From Betaproteobacteria bacterium (GTDB taxonomy: Bacteria; Acidobacteriota; Terriglobia; Acidiferrales; UBA7541): a stretch of DNA of 64,000 nt. The notes beneath the pieces were generated by a model. That model searched no databases, was not told the origin of the DNA, and was given only the letters and a program-made list of their open reading frames with translations. A program made the position numbers and the translations under genes. The stretch lies in the NCBI GenBank assembly GCA_903970165.1, contig CAJCHZ010000054.1, forward strand, positions 1 through 64,000, written 5' to 3'. Positions 26,715 through 38,140 of the stretch are shown here, in pieces; within the stretch, counting starts at the first letter, position 1; each line of letters begins with the position of its first letter.

Positions 26715-28112
26715 CTACCCGAGAGGCACCGTATCCAAATAGCGTGCGACGGCCACCTTCCACTGAAACTTCTCTTGCATGGCCGCCTGCAAGGCCTGCG
26801 CTGCTTCCGGTTCGCCGTGAGTGAGATAGGTCTGGCCCGGAGCTGTGGGCAGCCCCGCAAGCCAGCGCAATAGTTCGCTTTTACCGGCGTGTGCGGAGAA
26901 CTGGCCCATGTCTACAATTTCGGCGCAAACCGGCACCTGCTGTCCGAAAAGGCTCAGCGTCTTGGCCCCATCCTGCAGAGCGCGCCCACGCGTTCCCTGT
27001 GCCTGGAACCCTCCAAGGATGACGGCATTGCGCGCGTCCGAGAGACGTTGCGCCAAATGATGCAGAACACGTCCGCCAGAGACCATGCCACTCGCAGAAA
27101 CGATGATGCATGGCGTCTTGACGTTGTTGATGGACTTCGATTCTTCAACCGACCGCGTCAGATGAAATTCGTGCACGTTCAACGGATCGCCCTTGCCGCC
27201 GCTGTCCTCGCGCAGAAACTCCAGGTCGAGATCTTCCTTGTATTTCAAATACAAATCCGTGGCGCTTAACGCCATGGGACTGTCCACGTAAACAGGAACG
27301 CGCGGGATTCGCTGCTGATCTTCGAGTTGCCGCAGGTAGTACATGAACATCTGCGTTCGCCCGATGGCAAACGCCGGAATCACGATTGAACCGCCGCGCT
27401 TCACTACACGATTGACGATTGTAGCCAGCAACTCCGCGGGGTCTCCGGCAGCGTGCTCGCGGTCGCCATAGGTGGACTCGCAAAGAAGCACGTCCGCTTT
27501 GGATGGTGGCGTGATGGGATCTTTCAAAATCGGCTCGTCATAGCGCCCGATGTCCCCGGAGAACACCACCACGGTCTTCTTTCCGTTCTCGGTGATGATC
27601 AGTTCCAGGCTGGAAGCGCCGAGAATGTGGCCCGCATCGTAGGACGTGAAGTGAAATTCAGGGCTGACGTCGAAGCCGCCGCTGCGTGGCATCGGCTTCA
27701 TCAATTTCAGCACCGGATCGATGTCTGCAGATGTATAGAGCGACTCGGGATTGGCGTGACGGCTGTACTTGCCTTTCCTGGCGTGAAGCGTGTCTTCTTC
27801 CTGCAGGTGGGCAGAATCCTTTAACAAGAGCGCGGTCAAATCGATTGTCGCGGGATTCGCAAAGATCGGGCCGTGGTAGCCGTCTTTGACCAGCACAGGC
27901 AGCCAGCCGGTGTGGTCGAGGTGCGCGTGAGTCAGAACAACGTAATCGAACGTTTTTGGGTCAACCGGCAGCGGCTTGTAATTCCTGTCGCTGAGCTCCG
28001 GCGAGCCCTGAAAGATGCCACAGTCAAGAAGCAGCTTCTTGCCGGCCGCCTCCACAAGATATTTTGACCCTGTGACCGTGCCAGCCGCGCCAAGAAAAGT
28101 AAGTTTTGCCAT
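26715..28112 (-). CDS. Beta-CASP metallo-beta-lactamase-fold hydrolase (probable ribonuclease)
   Basis: 465 aa. The start MAKLTFLGAAGTVTGSKYLV is typical of archaeal and bacterial beta-CASP/MBL exonuclease-like proteins (YSH1/CPSF73-like). The zinc ligands are in LTHAHLDHTGWLP (motif HxHxDH), then SYDAGHILGAS (His) and VVVFSGDIGR (Asp). The beta-CASP part contains LLCESTYGDREH, IPAFAIGRTQMFMYYL and PVYVDSPMALSATDLY. The C-terminal HAGKSELLRWLAGL and YLTHGEPEAAQAL supply the last His motif. These enzymes process or degrade RNA. It stands alone on the minus strand. Confidence 0.92.
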   Translation of the reverse strand: MAKLTFLGAAGTVTGSKYLVEAAGKKLLLDCGIFQGSPELSDRNYKPLPVDPKTFDYVVLTHAHLDHTGWLPVLVKDGYHGPIFANPATIDLTALLLKDSAHLQEEDTLHARKGKYSRHANPESLYTSADIDPVLKLMKPMPRSGGFDVSPEFHFTSYDAGHILGASSLELIITENGKKTVVVFSGDIGRYDEPILKDPITPPSKADVLLCESTYGDREHAAGDPAELLATIVNRVVKRGGSIVIPAFAIGRTQMFMYYLRQLEDQQRIPRVPVYVDSPMALSATDLYLKYKEDLDLEFLREDSGGKGDPLNVHEFHLTRSVEESKSINNVKTPCIIVSASGMVSGGRVLHHLAQRLSDARNAVILGGFQAQGTRGRALQDGAKTLSLFGQQVPVCAEIVDMGQFSAHAGKSELLRWLAGLPTAPGQTYLTHGEPEAAQALQAAMQEKFQWKVAVARYLDTVPLG

Positions 28113-28337
28113 AGACTTGCCATTCTAGACGATTCCCAAGACAAGCTGGTTTCCGGCGGGCCACAAAACACAATGTTGAGTCCAATGCATACAGTGGTTA
28201 CTTGTCGATTGGGCTCGGGACGTTCCGCTGCGGTTGACTTGACAGCCTTGGCAGACAATACTTTCTTCCCAGCGCATCGTTTCAGAAGCAAACAAATGCT
28301 ATTACCGGTGTGGTAGTTCCTACTACTCCCGTTTGGA

Positions 28338-31064
28338 ATGAAATTGCCTGAATTTCCGTCCATGATTGGCAGCGTTGTTTCCCATTACCGAATCCTCCGC
28401 ACTCTCGGAGGGGGAGGAATGGGCGTAGTCTACGAAGCGGAAGATATCAACCTTGGCCGCCACGTTGCGCTGAAATTTCTTCCGCAAGACCTGACGCAGA
28501 ATGCGCAAGCGTTGGAGCGGTTTCAGCGCGAAGCCCGTTCCGCTTCAGCGCTCAATCATCCGAACATTTGTACCATCCACGAAATCAATCAGCAGGATGG
28601 CCGGCCCTTTATCGTGATGGAGCTTTTAGAGGGGCACACACTCAAGCATGAGATTAATGGGCGCCCGGTCCGATTCGAGAAGCTCGTCGAGCTGGCGATC
28701 CAGATGGCCGATGCACTCGACGCCGCACATCAGAAGGGCATCATCCACCGCGACATCAAACCGTCCAATCTTTTCGTGACGAATCGAGGCCAGGCCAAGA
28801 TCCTCGATTTTGGTTTGGCCAAGGTAACGGGAGTCACGGCCGCCGGCGAGGACACCGTAACGCGATCGCCGCTGCCGACGAAAACGATCTCCGAAGAGCA
28901 TTTGACGAGCCCTGGGACAGCCGTCGGCACGGTGGCCTACATGTCTCCGGAACAAGTTCTCGGCAAACCGCTGGATGCGCGCACCGATCTCTTTTCGTTC
29001 GGCGTGGTTCTTTATGAGATGGCCACGGGAACGTTGCCGTTCCGCGGAGATTCCACCGCGGCAATTTACGATGCGATTTTGCATCAGTTGCCCGTTGATC
29101 CCGTGCGCTTGAATCCCGATACGCCGCCCGAGCTGGAGCGAATCATTACCAAAGCTTTGGAGAAAGATCGCGATTTGCGATACCAATCCGCCGGCGAGTT
29201 GCTGGCAGACCTGAAAAGGCTGCGCCGCGACTCCGGCTCCGGGCGGGTCGCGACGGCTTCGTCTTCTGCGGCTGCGGCAGGGGTCGCTGCGGCAGGCCAG
29301 AGTCGATCGCACGCTATGGTCGCGCTCGCAGGCTTCAGCCTCGCTCTGGTTCTTGCGGCCGTCGCGTTCATCGTATGGCGCTTTGCGCTTCGCTCTTCGA
29401 GCCTGGATCATATTCCGCTGGTTGCCAACGCACACATCTCGCGTTTAACCACCACGGGGAATGTCATGGGTGCGGCGCTTTCGCCGGATGCCCGTTACGT
29501 TGCCTACGCGCTTCGCGATGCCGACTCCGAGAGTATCTGGGTGCGGCAGGTGGCCACGAATAGCCTGCAAAAGCTCGTTTCCCTGGAGCCGGGCCTTCTC
29601 GTAGGAAACATGCGGTTTTCTCCCGACGAGAATTTCATTTATTTCACGAGCGAATCCAGAAAAAATGCTGGTGAGCAGCTAAATCAGGTCGCTCTTCTTG
29701 GCGGCACTGTGCGCAAAATTTCTGATCACGTTTTTGGCAGCTTTACTTTCTCTCCAGACGGCTCGCAAATTACCTTCCTGCGCGTGGATTATACGAAGAC
29801 GTATGACGAGAGCTTACTTATTGCGCATAGCGACGGCTCGGGAGAGACCCTCGTCAACCGTGATTCCGCGCCGCGCTTCTTTCCGACGTGGTCGCCGGAT
29901 GGCCAGGTCATCGTCTATCAGAAGTTTGTAGACGAGGATCCCAAAGGGCAGAGAGTTCACATGGAGGCCCTGAATCTCAAGACTCACAAGACCGCTGAGT
30001 TCCCAGTTCATTGGCGCAACATGAAGGACATGACGTGGACTCCGGATGGGAAGGGGTTGGTGATTGTCGGCCAGGATCAGGGTGGGGCGCCGACACAGAT
30101 CTGGTACGTGCCTTATCCCCAGGGTGAGCCACAGCGTGTCACCAATGATCTCGAAGATTACTCCGCCTTGAGCCTTTCGGCGGACTCGCGGACACTTCTC
30201 GCTCTTCAGAAGGATACTGCCGCGACGATCTGGATCGCTTCAACAAAAAACCCGGATGACCAGAAACAGCTTACGCACGGGCGCAGCGATGGTTTGCGAG
30301 GAATGGATTTTATTTCTCCGGAGAAAATTGTCTACACTTCGAGCGATTCTGGGAACTGGGACCTCTCGGTTGCTTCGCTGGCCGATGGAAATTCGCAAGT
30401 CATCGCAGGAGCGCCCAACTATCATAGCGCGCCCGTTGTCTGTGACTCGGGCCGCAGTGTTGTCTATATCTCCTCGCCCGCCGGAGTGTCTCATCTCTGG
30501 AAGCTGGATTTCGATTCCGGAAGCAGCACGCAACTGACCAACGGATTAGGTGAAGTCTATCCTCAATGTCCGCGGGATGGCAGGTGGCTTGTTTATGTGG
30601 CTGAAGAGCAATGTGACGATGGGAATCTATGCAAGTTCTCTTTGGATAGCGGCAAGTCCACGCCGCTTACGCCGCAGCGCGTCGTCGGTGCGCGGCTTAC
30701 TCCCGACGGAAAACACCTGTTGTTCGCGTTCGTTGACTCAAAATCGGGGGACAAGCGCCGCGATGGGTTTCTGACGCTCGATGGCAGCGTTCCCATCACC
30801 TACATGGACGCCGGGCCGTCGTTTTCGGCGATTCGAGAAGGGCGCTGGACTCCGGCAGGGCTTGCGCTTGCTTTTGTGGACTCGCGTTCCGGCGCACCCA
30901 ATTTGTGGACATTTCCAATGGATGGGAAACCACCGGCACAGCTCACTCATTTCGCTGCTGGAAGTATCTTTTCTTTCGCGTGGTCCCCCGACGGAACAAA
31001 ACTCGCGCTCTCGCGCGGCGCTGTCACAAGCGACGTGGTATTGCTCTCGCGCTCCGCTCAATAA
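28338..31064 (+). CDS. Membrane Ser/Thr protein kinase with PD40/WD40-like C-terminal sensor
   Basis: 908 aa. The Hanks-type kinase domain (residues ~14-280) has the Gly loop [14 protein letters not shown], catalytic Lys in [32 protein letters not shown], and an APE-equivalent [10 protein letters not shown] single membrane helix follows ([20 protein letters not shown], ~325-345). The ~560-residue extracytoplasmic part consists of TolB-type PD40 repeats ([54 protein letters not shown]), forming a beta-propeller. The architecture is common and expanded in Acidobacteriota. It is thought to sense ligands outside and phosphorylate cytoplasmic targets. ATG 28362 is an alternative start. Confidence 0.93.
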   Translation: MKLPEFPSMIGSVVSHYRILRTLGGGGMGVVYEAEDINLGRHVALKFLPQDLTQNAQALERFQREARSASALNHPNICTIHEINQQDGRPFIVMELLEGHTLKHEINGRPVRFEKLVELAIQMADALDAAHQKGIIHRDIKPSNLFVTNRGQAKILDFGLAKVTGVTAAGEDTVTRSPLPTKTISEEHLTSPGTAVGTVAYMSPEQVLGKPLDARTDLFSFGVVLYEMATGTLPFRGDSTAAIYDAILHQLPVDPVRLNPDTPPELERIITKALEKDRDLRYQSAGELLADLKRLRRDSGSGRVATASSSAAAAGVAAAGQSRSHAMVALAGFSLALVLAAVAFIVWRFALRSSSLDHIPLVANAHISRLTTTGNVMGAALSPDARYVAYALRDADSESIWVRQVATNSLQKLVSLEPGLLVGNMRFSPDENFIYFTSESRKNAGEQLNQVALLGGTVRKISDHVFGSFTFSPDGSQITFLRVDYTKTYDESLLIAHSDGSGETLVNRDSAPRFFPTWSPDGQVIVYQKFVDEDPKGQRVHMEALNLKTHKTAEFPVHWRNMKDMTWTPDGKGLVIVGQDQGGAPTQIWYVPYPQGEPQRVTNDLEDYSALSLSADSRTLLALQKDTAATIWIASTKNPDDQKQLTHGRSDGLRGMDFISPEKIVYTSSDSGNWDLSVASLADGNSQVIAGAPNYHSAPVVCDSGRSVVYISSPAGVSHLWKLDFDSGSSTQLTNGLGEVYPQCPRDGRWLVYVAEEQCDDGNLCKFSLDSGKSTPLTPQRVVGARLTPDGKHLLFAFVDSKSGDKRRDGFLTLDGSVPITYMDAGPSFSAIREGRWTPAGLALAFVDSRSGAPNLWTFPMDGKPPAQLTHFAAGSIFSFAWSPDGTKLALSRGAVTSDVVLLSRSAQ

Positions 31065-31111
31065 GCAAACTTTTAGGAATATTATGGGGGGGAACTTGCC
31101 CCGATTGTGTA

Positions 31112-31144
31112 TCGGAGGAACACAAACGAGTTGTGTCCCTCCGA
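31112..31144. terminator. Strong hairpin between convergent kinase and katG genes
   Basis: TCGGAGGAACACAA (31112-31125), a 5-nt loop ACGAG, and TTGTGTCCCTCCGA (31131-31144) form a 14-bp stem with a single mismatch. It lies centrally in the 118-bp gap between two convergent stop codons. There is no T-tract on either side, so termination would be factor-assisted or the hairpin acts as a bidirectional barrier. Confidence 0.5.
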
Positions 31145-31182
31145 ACGGCAAGCACCTCGAACGGCAAGGATCTGTATTTTGA

Positions 31183-33486
<2,304 letters not shown>

Positions 33487-33512
33487 CTAGGCGTGCTGCG
33501 GCTATACTTCCA

Positions 33513-33549
33513 ATATATAGTTCGGATACGATAGATAGGCAGAGCCTAT
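33513..33549. promoter_or_regulatory. Candidate OxyR operator between katG and oxyR
   Basis: Four tetramers with 7-bp spacing, as in the known 37-bp OxyR motif: ATAT (33513), GGAT (33524), ATAG (33535-33538) and CTAT (33546-33549). The right half ATAG-N7-CTAT is exact and palindromic (ATAGGC-AGA-GCCTAT). The left half matches 3/4 and 2/4. Its place in the divergent spacer is what is expected for peroxide control of katG and oxyR autoregulation. Confidence 0.55.
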
Positions 33550-33633
33550 AGCAATTTGTGGCGCTGCGTCACAAAGTTCCGGCAATAGTTTTTGCCCGAG
33601 CCTGCGAGCATGCCGCAAACGGGACCCGACCTC

Positions 33634-34506
33634 ATGGAACTCCACCAGCTTCGCTATTTTTGCGCTGTCGCCGAAACGGGCTCTTTCAGCCGGGCTGCCG
33701 AGCAGTCTCACGTTTCGCAGCCGTCCCTTTCGCAGCAAATCATGAAGCTGGAAGACGAACTCGGCGCCCGCCTCTTCGACCGCCTCGGCCGTTCCGTGCG
33801 CCTCACCGAACTCGGACAAACATTCCTGCCGCGCGCCCGCGCCGTCCTACGCGAGCTGGAAGCCGCCCGCGGTGATGTTACCGAACAAAAAGACTCTTTT
33901 GGTGGCTCCGTGACCATCGGTGTTATTCCTACCGTGGCGCCTTATCTTCTTCCGCAGCACCTCATGGCTTTCTCGCGCAAGTTTCCTCAAGTGCGCCTCA
34001 CCGTCGTCGAGGACATCACTCCCATGCTCCTCGATCAACTCCGCGCTGGGAAAATCGATCTCGCCATCCTCGCTCTTCCCATTCGCGGCCACGAGTTCGA
34101 GACATTTCCCCTGCTCAACGAACCTCTTTTCGCGGCACTTCCCGCGGGACACAAGTTGGCAAAGCATCGCTCGCTTTCTCTCAAGGACCTTCGCGCCGAA
34201 CCTTTCCTTCTTTTGCGTGACGGCCACTGTTTTCGAGATACCGCCGTGGCGGCCTGCGATCGCGCCCGCCTCCATCCGCAAATTATTTTCGAAAGCGGCC
34301 AGTTCAGCAGCTTGCTCAGCATGGTCGGCGCGGGCATGGGCGTTTCCATCGTCCCGGAAATGGCCATCGAGAAAAAATCGCGTTGTCGTTACGTGCGCAT
34401 CGACGATCCCTCTTCCACGCGCACCATAGGAGTCGTCGTACTCCGCGGCCGCTCCCTCACACGGGCGCATCGCGCGTTCCTCGCCCACCTGCGCGAATCA
34501 GCCTAA
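33634..34506 (+). CDS. oxyR: LysR-type peroxide sensor OxyR
   Basis: 290 aa from ATG 33634 (MELHQLRYFCAVAETGSFSR), chosen because family members start here; the frame extends to 33592 without benefit. The winged helix is at residues 1-60 (AAEQSHVSQPSLSQQIMKLE) and the LysR effector-binding domain follows. The redox pair is conserved: Cys199 in LLLRDGHCF and Cys208 in RDTAVAAC, with the same numbering and 9-residue spacing as the peroxidatic and resolving cysteines of E. coli OxyR. Together with divergent katG this is a peroxide defence module. Oxidation should switch it to activate katG. Confidence 0.9.
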   Translation: MELHQLRYFCAVAETGSFSRAAEQSHVSQPSLSQQIMKLEDELGARLFDRLGRSVRLTELGQTFLPRARAVLRELEAARGDVTEQKDSFGGSVTIGVIPTVAPYLLPQHLMAFSRKFPQVRLTVVEDITPMLLDQLRAGKIDLAILALPIRGHEFETFPLLNEPLFAALPAGHKLAKHRSLSLKDLRAEPFLLLRDGHCFRDTAVAACDRARLHPQIIFESGQFSSLLSMVGAGMGVSIVPEMAIEKKSRCRYVRIDDPSSTRTIGVVVLRGRSLTRAHRAFLAHLRESA

Positions 34507-34561
34507 GTGACATCGTCCGGCGAATTCCCTCGCGAACGCGAAGTGAAGTTAACTTGTGGCG

Positions 34562-35506
34562 CTAATCTTGTGCAGAGGAAGCCTGTTGCTTTTCTAAAGA
34601 AATCGTCATATCGCGAAAGTTCAGCGTCAAGACCGCGTTGTAAAACAAATCCAGCCCCACGGTCGCATCAAACAACCCATCCGGCTCATGCACGTCGGGA
34701 GTAGGGAAGTAGACCAGCGGCGCGGGCCCGCTCAATGTCAAACCGCGAAAACTTTCCTTCTCCGCGGGCGCCTCCTTCATCTTCACGCCGCCATCCGTAA
34801 ACGGAAAATCCCTCGACTTATCCGTCTTCGCTGCTTCGCCAAGCCCCAGCTTTTCGATCGACGCCGTATAAACGAGCAAAGACCCGCTGTACATCGTGTC
34901 CACCTGCGCGGTCACTTTCTTTCCGTTAATTTCAAACCCGTTGGCCACCACAATGGGCGGGCCATCCTTCCCAAACTTGATCAGGGAAAATTTGTCGCAG
35001 GCCCCGCTGCATCCCGCCGACGCTGTAAGCAACTCCGAAATCCGCACCTTATGCGCGACAAAATCAATCTGCAGGATGCGGTCCTTGAACGCCGTGTATG
35101 CCAGTGTGCCGTCCACATGCGGCATCTGGTTCTGCGAAATCATGTCTCCCAGCACGATCGCCAAAGCTCGCACGCCGATCAGTTTCACGTTCCCGACACT
35201 CACCATCGGAATCTCCGTCCGAAACATCCCTGGAGGTGCGCCCGCCGGCAGCGGCGTGGTGGACTTCAAACCAGCCGCTTCAGCAAACGGCGCATCGAGC
35301 ACGGAATCCACGTTCCCAGTATCAATCCCCATCTTCAAAGCTGGCCCGCTTCCAATCTTCGCTTCAATGCACGGCATGCCATCGCAATCGAGCAAGGGCA
35401 CTTCCGCCGCAAATTTCACGCGGTTTCCGCTCTGCGCGGTTGCCGTCGAAGCAACGCACACCGCGATAAGGGCGACACTGAAAAATGGAAGCAGAAGTCG
35501 GCGCAT
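34562..35506 (-). CDS. Secreted retropepsin-like aspartyl protease-family protein
   Basis: 314 aa from ATG 35506, giving the signal peptide MRRLLLPFFSVALIAVCVAS to TATAQ. Two pepsin/retropepsin-like lobes are visible: LKMGIDTGNVDSVLDAPF with an Asp-Thr-Gly active-site triad, and KVTAQVDTMYSGSLLV with VDT and a degraded Gly. LPLLDCDGMPCIEAKI begins the first beta lobe. Such DTG-containing proteins may be peptidases or merely binding folds, and the changed second motif argues for caution. No operon partners; it ends close to the oxyR stop, convergently. Confidence 0.7.
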   Translation of the reverse strand: MRRLLLPFFSVALIAVCVASTATAQSGNRVKFAAEVPLLDCDGMPCIEAKIGSGPALKMGIDTGNVDSVLDAPFAEAAGLKSTTPLPAGAPPGMFRTEIPMVSVGNVKLIGVRALAIVLGDMISQNQMPHVDGTLAYTAFKDRILQIDFVAHKVRISELLTASAGCSGACDKFSLIKFGKDGPPIVVANGFEINGKKVTAQVDTMYSGSLLVYTASIEKLGLGEAAKTDKSRDFPFTDGGVKMKEAPAEKESFRGLTLSGPAPLVYFPTPDVHEPDGLFDATVGLDLFYNAVLTLNFRDMTISLEKQQASSAQD

Positions 35507-35709
35507 AGGTCCCCCAGGAAACAAGCTGAATCAGGCATTTAAAAAGTGACGGCTCAAAACTACCATGGTTAGCTTACAGGCAATGCCGTTCGGACAGAAA
35601 TGATAAGCGGAGAATTTACAAGGATCCAAAAAATGAATTTTGGTGGAGTTGATGGGATTGTTGCCCCGCTATCGAAGAAAGCCGAAGAAAAACCGCTAAA
35701 TTCCAGTGT

Positions 35710-36105
35710 TTAAGGCGCGCAAGCGGTTTGTAGCGCGCTCAGGGCACTTGATTTGATCGTCGCTATCTGCTGACTGTTCAAGGTGATTACGTTATGCGGC
35801 AGGTCATTCGCGCGAATGTTGAACGGGACGTCCTGATTCGTGTCTGGAAGGCCCGTGCAGCTGGGGTTGCCACACCAGATGATTTCAAAGTCGACCCTCG
35901 AGGCGTTTTGGACCTCCGGGTCTCCCGAGGGTTCGCCCCAAGATTCAGTATCAAAAGCGATTGGTCCGGCGAAATAGGCGTTCGGTCCGCCACCTGAGCC
36001 CGGGAAGCCGAGCTATGTGCCATTGCCGAAATATTGAATTCTCTGCGACGCCCACGTGTCTGTAGTGGGAACACCATAGCACTGTACAACGAACGACACA
36101 GTCGG
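35710..36105 (-). pseudogene. Broken fragment of an uncharacterised secreted-type protein
   Basis: The minus strand reads a continuous protein-like stretch (SFVVQCYGVPTTDTWASQRI, then GPNAYFAGPIAFDTESWGEP, NIRANDLPHNVITLNSQQIA, ending SALSALQTACAP and stop at 35710). It is interrupted by an in-frame TAG at 36013-36015 and has no start codon. Amino-acid composition is far more protein-like than in the other frames. Family unknown. Confidence 0.45.
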
Positions 36106-36158
36106 ACGCGAACGGCGCCTTCCTTATTTCTGGAGTCTCGGCAAGTATTTATCGACTC

Positions 36159-36370
36159 GTGGTATCCACTCCCGGTTTAGAAACCGAGGAAATCCCGGTC
36201 ATCATAGCAGCCGCTGGGGCCGCGCCCCCGCCGCGCATCTCTCTGGCGGTGAGTTCCGTGAGCATCACCGTAAACGTGCAGGGCCGTGAGGATGACCTCG
36301 TCGGAATTGCTAACTCCGCCACGCAGGAAACGGTGGGCGTCGCGGGCTCAATCGTTGCTTATCCGCCTCC
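36159..36370 (+). pseudogene. N-terminal scrap resembling a TonB-dependent receptor signal region
   Basis: ISLAVSSVSITVNVQGREDD followed by LVGIANSATQETVGVAGS resembles the stretch just before the plug domain in Acidobacteriota TonB-dependent receptors, where 'VQGREDxLxGxAxSATxGTVG' is common. The frame then turns into unrelated low-complexity sequence, and no barrel follows. Likely a deletion remnant in an IS-rich region. Confidence 0.35.
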
Positions 36371-36635
36371 CCACCGGCCCCGCCCCCTTCGCTGTCTTTT
36401 TCTCGAGACTCGGAAGCTCGAGGAATCTCGAAACTCGGTAAACTCGGCTGCGGAGCAGCAGCGACCGAGCCGAGCCAGCAAGCGCGACTCGGTCGCAACG
36501 CTATCTAGTTCAGGAGAGCCTGTTAATTCGACCCACCCAGGAATGCAAAGACTGATGCGGTGCCGATCGGCAGATCCGCTGGAATGGTGCCCGGCTGACC
36601 AGCCCGAGTTTTTGTACCAGTTGCAGTGAGAGAGT

Positions 36636-37478
36636 CTACATCACAGCCATAGGCTGCGAAACCGGATTGAGTGGCGCTAGGGGGCTACAGGCCGCCGGCG
36701 CCGGTGGCCTGTAGCCCAGCGCAGAGTGCGGCCGCAGCGTGTTGTACACCACCCGCCATTTCTCGATCACCACCTGTGCCTCCCTCAATGAATAGAAAAT
36801 CTCTCCGTTCAAGCACTCGTCTCGCAACTTTCCATTGAAGCTCTCGCAGTAGCCGTTCTCCCAGGGGCTTCCCGGCTCTATGTACAACGTCCCCGTCCCC
36901 ACCGTTGCCAGCCACTTCCGTAGTTCTTCCGCCACGAACTCCGGGCCATTGTCCGAGCGAATGTGTTCCGGGACTCCTCGTTGCAGCATCACGTCCGCCA
37001 GTGCTTCGATCACTTCGTATCTTCCCAGCCGTCTCGCCACACGAATCGCCAAACACTCCCGCGTGTATTCATCGATCAGCGTCAACATCCGCAGTGTCCT
37101 TCCATCGTGTGTCATCGCCCTCACGAAGTCGTAGCTCCATACATGATTCGCTCGCTCCGGTCGCAGCCGCACGCACGACCCGTCGTTCAGCCACAACCTG
37201 CCTCGCGCCCTTTGTTTCTGCGGCACTTTCAACCCTTCACGCCGCCAAATGCGCTGCACACGGTCCTTGCCTACTGCCCAGCCTCGGGCCTGCAACAGCG
37301 CCGTGATCCGCCGGTAACCGTAACGTCCATACTCGCTGGCCAACTCGATGACCAATTCCGTAAGCGCCTCTTCGTCCGTTCGCTGCATCGGCAGATAGCG
37401 TTGCGTTCCGCGCCACTGCTGCAACATCCGGCAGGCCTGCCGCTCGCTTACACCATACTTTCTGCGCGCATGTTCCAC
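36636..37478 (-). CDS. IS3-family transposase OrfB
   Basis: 280 aa from GTG 37478 as an independent start, though the same frame extends upstream (LLSPERRRGAVEHARRKYGV) toward orfA, as expected for an OrfAB frameshift product. HTH_21 part: YGRYGYRRITALLQARGWAV. Integrase core: VWSYDFVRAMTHDG (Asp), HIRSDNGPEFVAEE (Asp), NGYCESFNGKLRDECLNGE (Glu). C-terminus RPHSALGYRPPAPAA. All catalytic residues are present. Only distantly similar to the OrfB at 641-1543. Confidence 0.92.
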   Translation of the reverse strand: MEHARRKYGVSERQACRMLQQWRGTQRYLPMQRTDEEALTELVIELASEYGRYGYRRITALLQARGWAVGKDRVQRIWRREGLKVPQKQRARGRLWLNDGSCVRLRPERANHVWSYDFVRAMTHDGRTLRMLTLIDEYTRECLAIRVARRLGRYEVIEALADVMLQRGVPEHIRSDNGPEFVAEELRKWLATVGTGTLYIEPGSPWENGYCESFNGKLRDECLNGEIFYSLREAQVVIEKWRVVYNTLRPHSALGYRPPAPAACSPLAPLNPVSQPMAVM

Positions 37479-37501
37479 GGCGCCCCTGCGTCGCTCGGGG
37501 C

Positions 37502-37780
37502 TTAGAAGTTGCCCTCTGCCACATCCTTTAGAATTTGCTTCTCCAGAGACAGTTCCGCCACTAGCCGCTTCAGCTTGGCGTTCTCTCGCTCCAGCTCCTT
37601 GAGACGTTTGGCTTGATCGAGTTTTAATCCGCCGAATTCCTTCCGCCAGCGGTAGTAAGTCTGTGCGGTGATCTCGGCTTCTTTGCAGGCTTGTGGAGTG
37701 GTTTTCCCGTTGGCCAGTTCTACTTCAACCTGCCGCAGCAGTGTCACAATCTGCTCCGGCTTGTATTTCTTCATCGGCAT
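37502..37780 (-). CDS. IS3-family transposase OrfA
   Basis: 92 aa from ATG 37780, which has GGAGGGA seven bases upstream; the frame extends to 37813 without a better signal. KKYKPEQIVTLLRQVEVELA then QACKEAEITAQTYYRWRKEF is the HTH_Tnp_1 domain. A leucine-zipper segment follows (KRLKELERENAKLKRLVAEL). It ends 23 bp before the annotated orfB start, inside the possible frameshift region. Confidence 0.9.
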   Translation of the reverse strand: MPMKKYKPEQIVTLLRQVEVELANGKTTPQACKEAEITAQTYYRWRKEFGGLKLDQAKRLKELERENAKLKRLVAELSLEKQILKDVAEGNF

Positions 37781-38140
37781 ACCAGCTTCCCTCCAGAGTG
37801 AATTCTCTCTCACTCCCGCTGGTACAAAAAACCCCGGTCAGGTCAACGACCTTGACCGATGGCGTTTTTGCAGCAGAGGTCGTCGAGTAATCCTCGCTAC
37901 TCCGGCTGACTGGTCCGCTCGAATAGGAATCTTCGGAAAATGGGGTAGCGGCAAGACCATAATTACCATTCCGTGTACGGAGCAGTCTTAACGAGACACT
38001 TCCTTCATTTCTACGCAAGAATTATCCTTGTCAACGTTCTAATCCTGAATCCCGCCTCCTAGGCGTTGCCGGTGGGCCCGCTTGCGGGGACAACGGATTC
38101 TCGATAGTTGGTAGTTAAGATAAGTTGCTCGGACGCGGAA

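Larger units (their letters stand above)
36596..37846 (-). mobile_element. Second IS3-family element (different from the first), 1251 bp
   Basis: The left end starts TGACCAGCCCGAG and continues TTTTTGTACCAG and AGTGAGAGAG. The right end, read inward, starts TGACCTGACCGGGG and continues TTTTTTGTACCAG and AGTGAGAGAG. These are good imperfect inverted repeats. orfA and orfB are intact. The 4-bp flanks differ (CGGC on the left, ACGA on the right), so no target duplication is seen and the flanks may have been rearranged. On the minus strand both flanks appear to hold protein-like frames, suggesting a gene was split. Confidence 0.88.
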
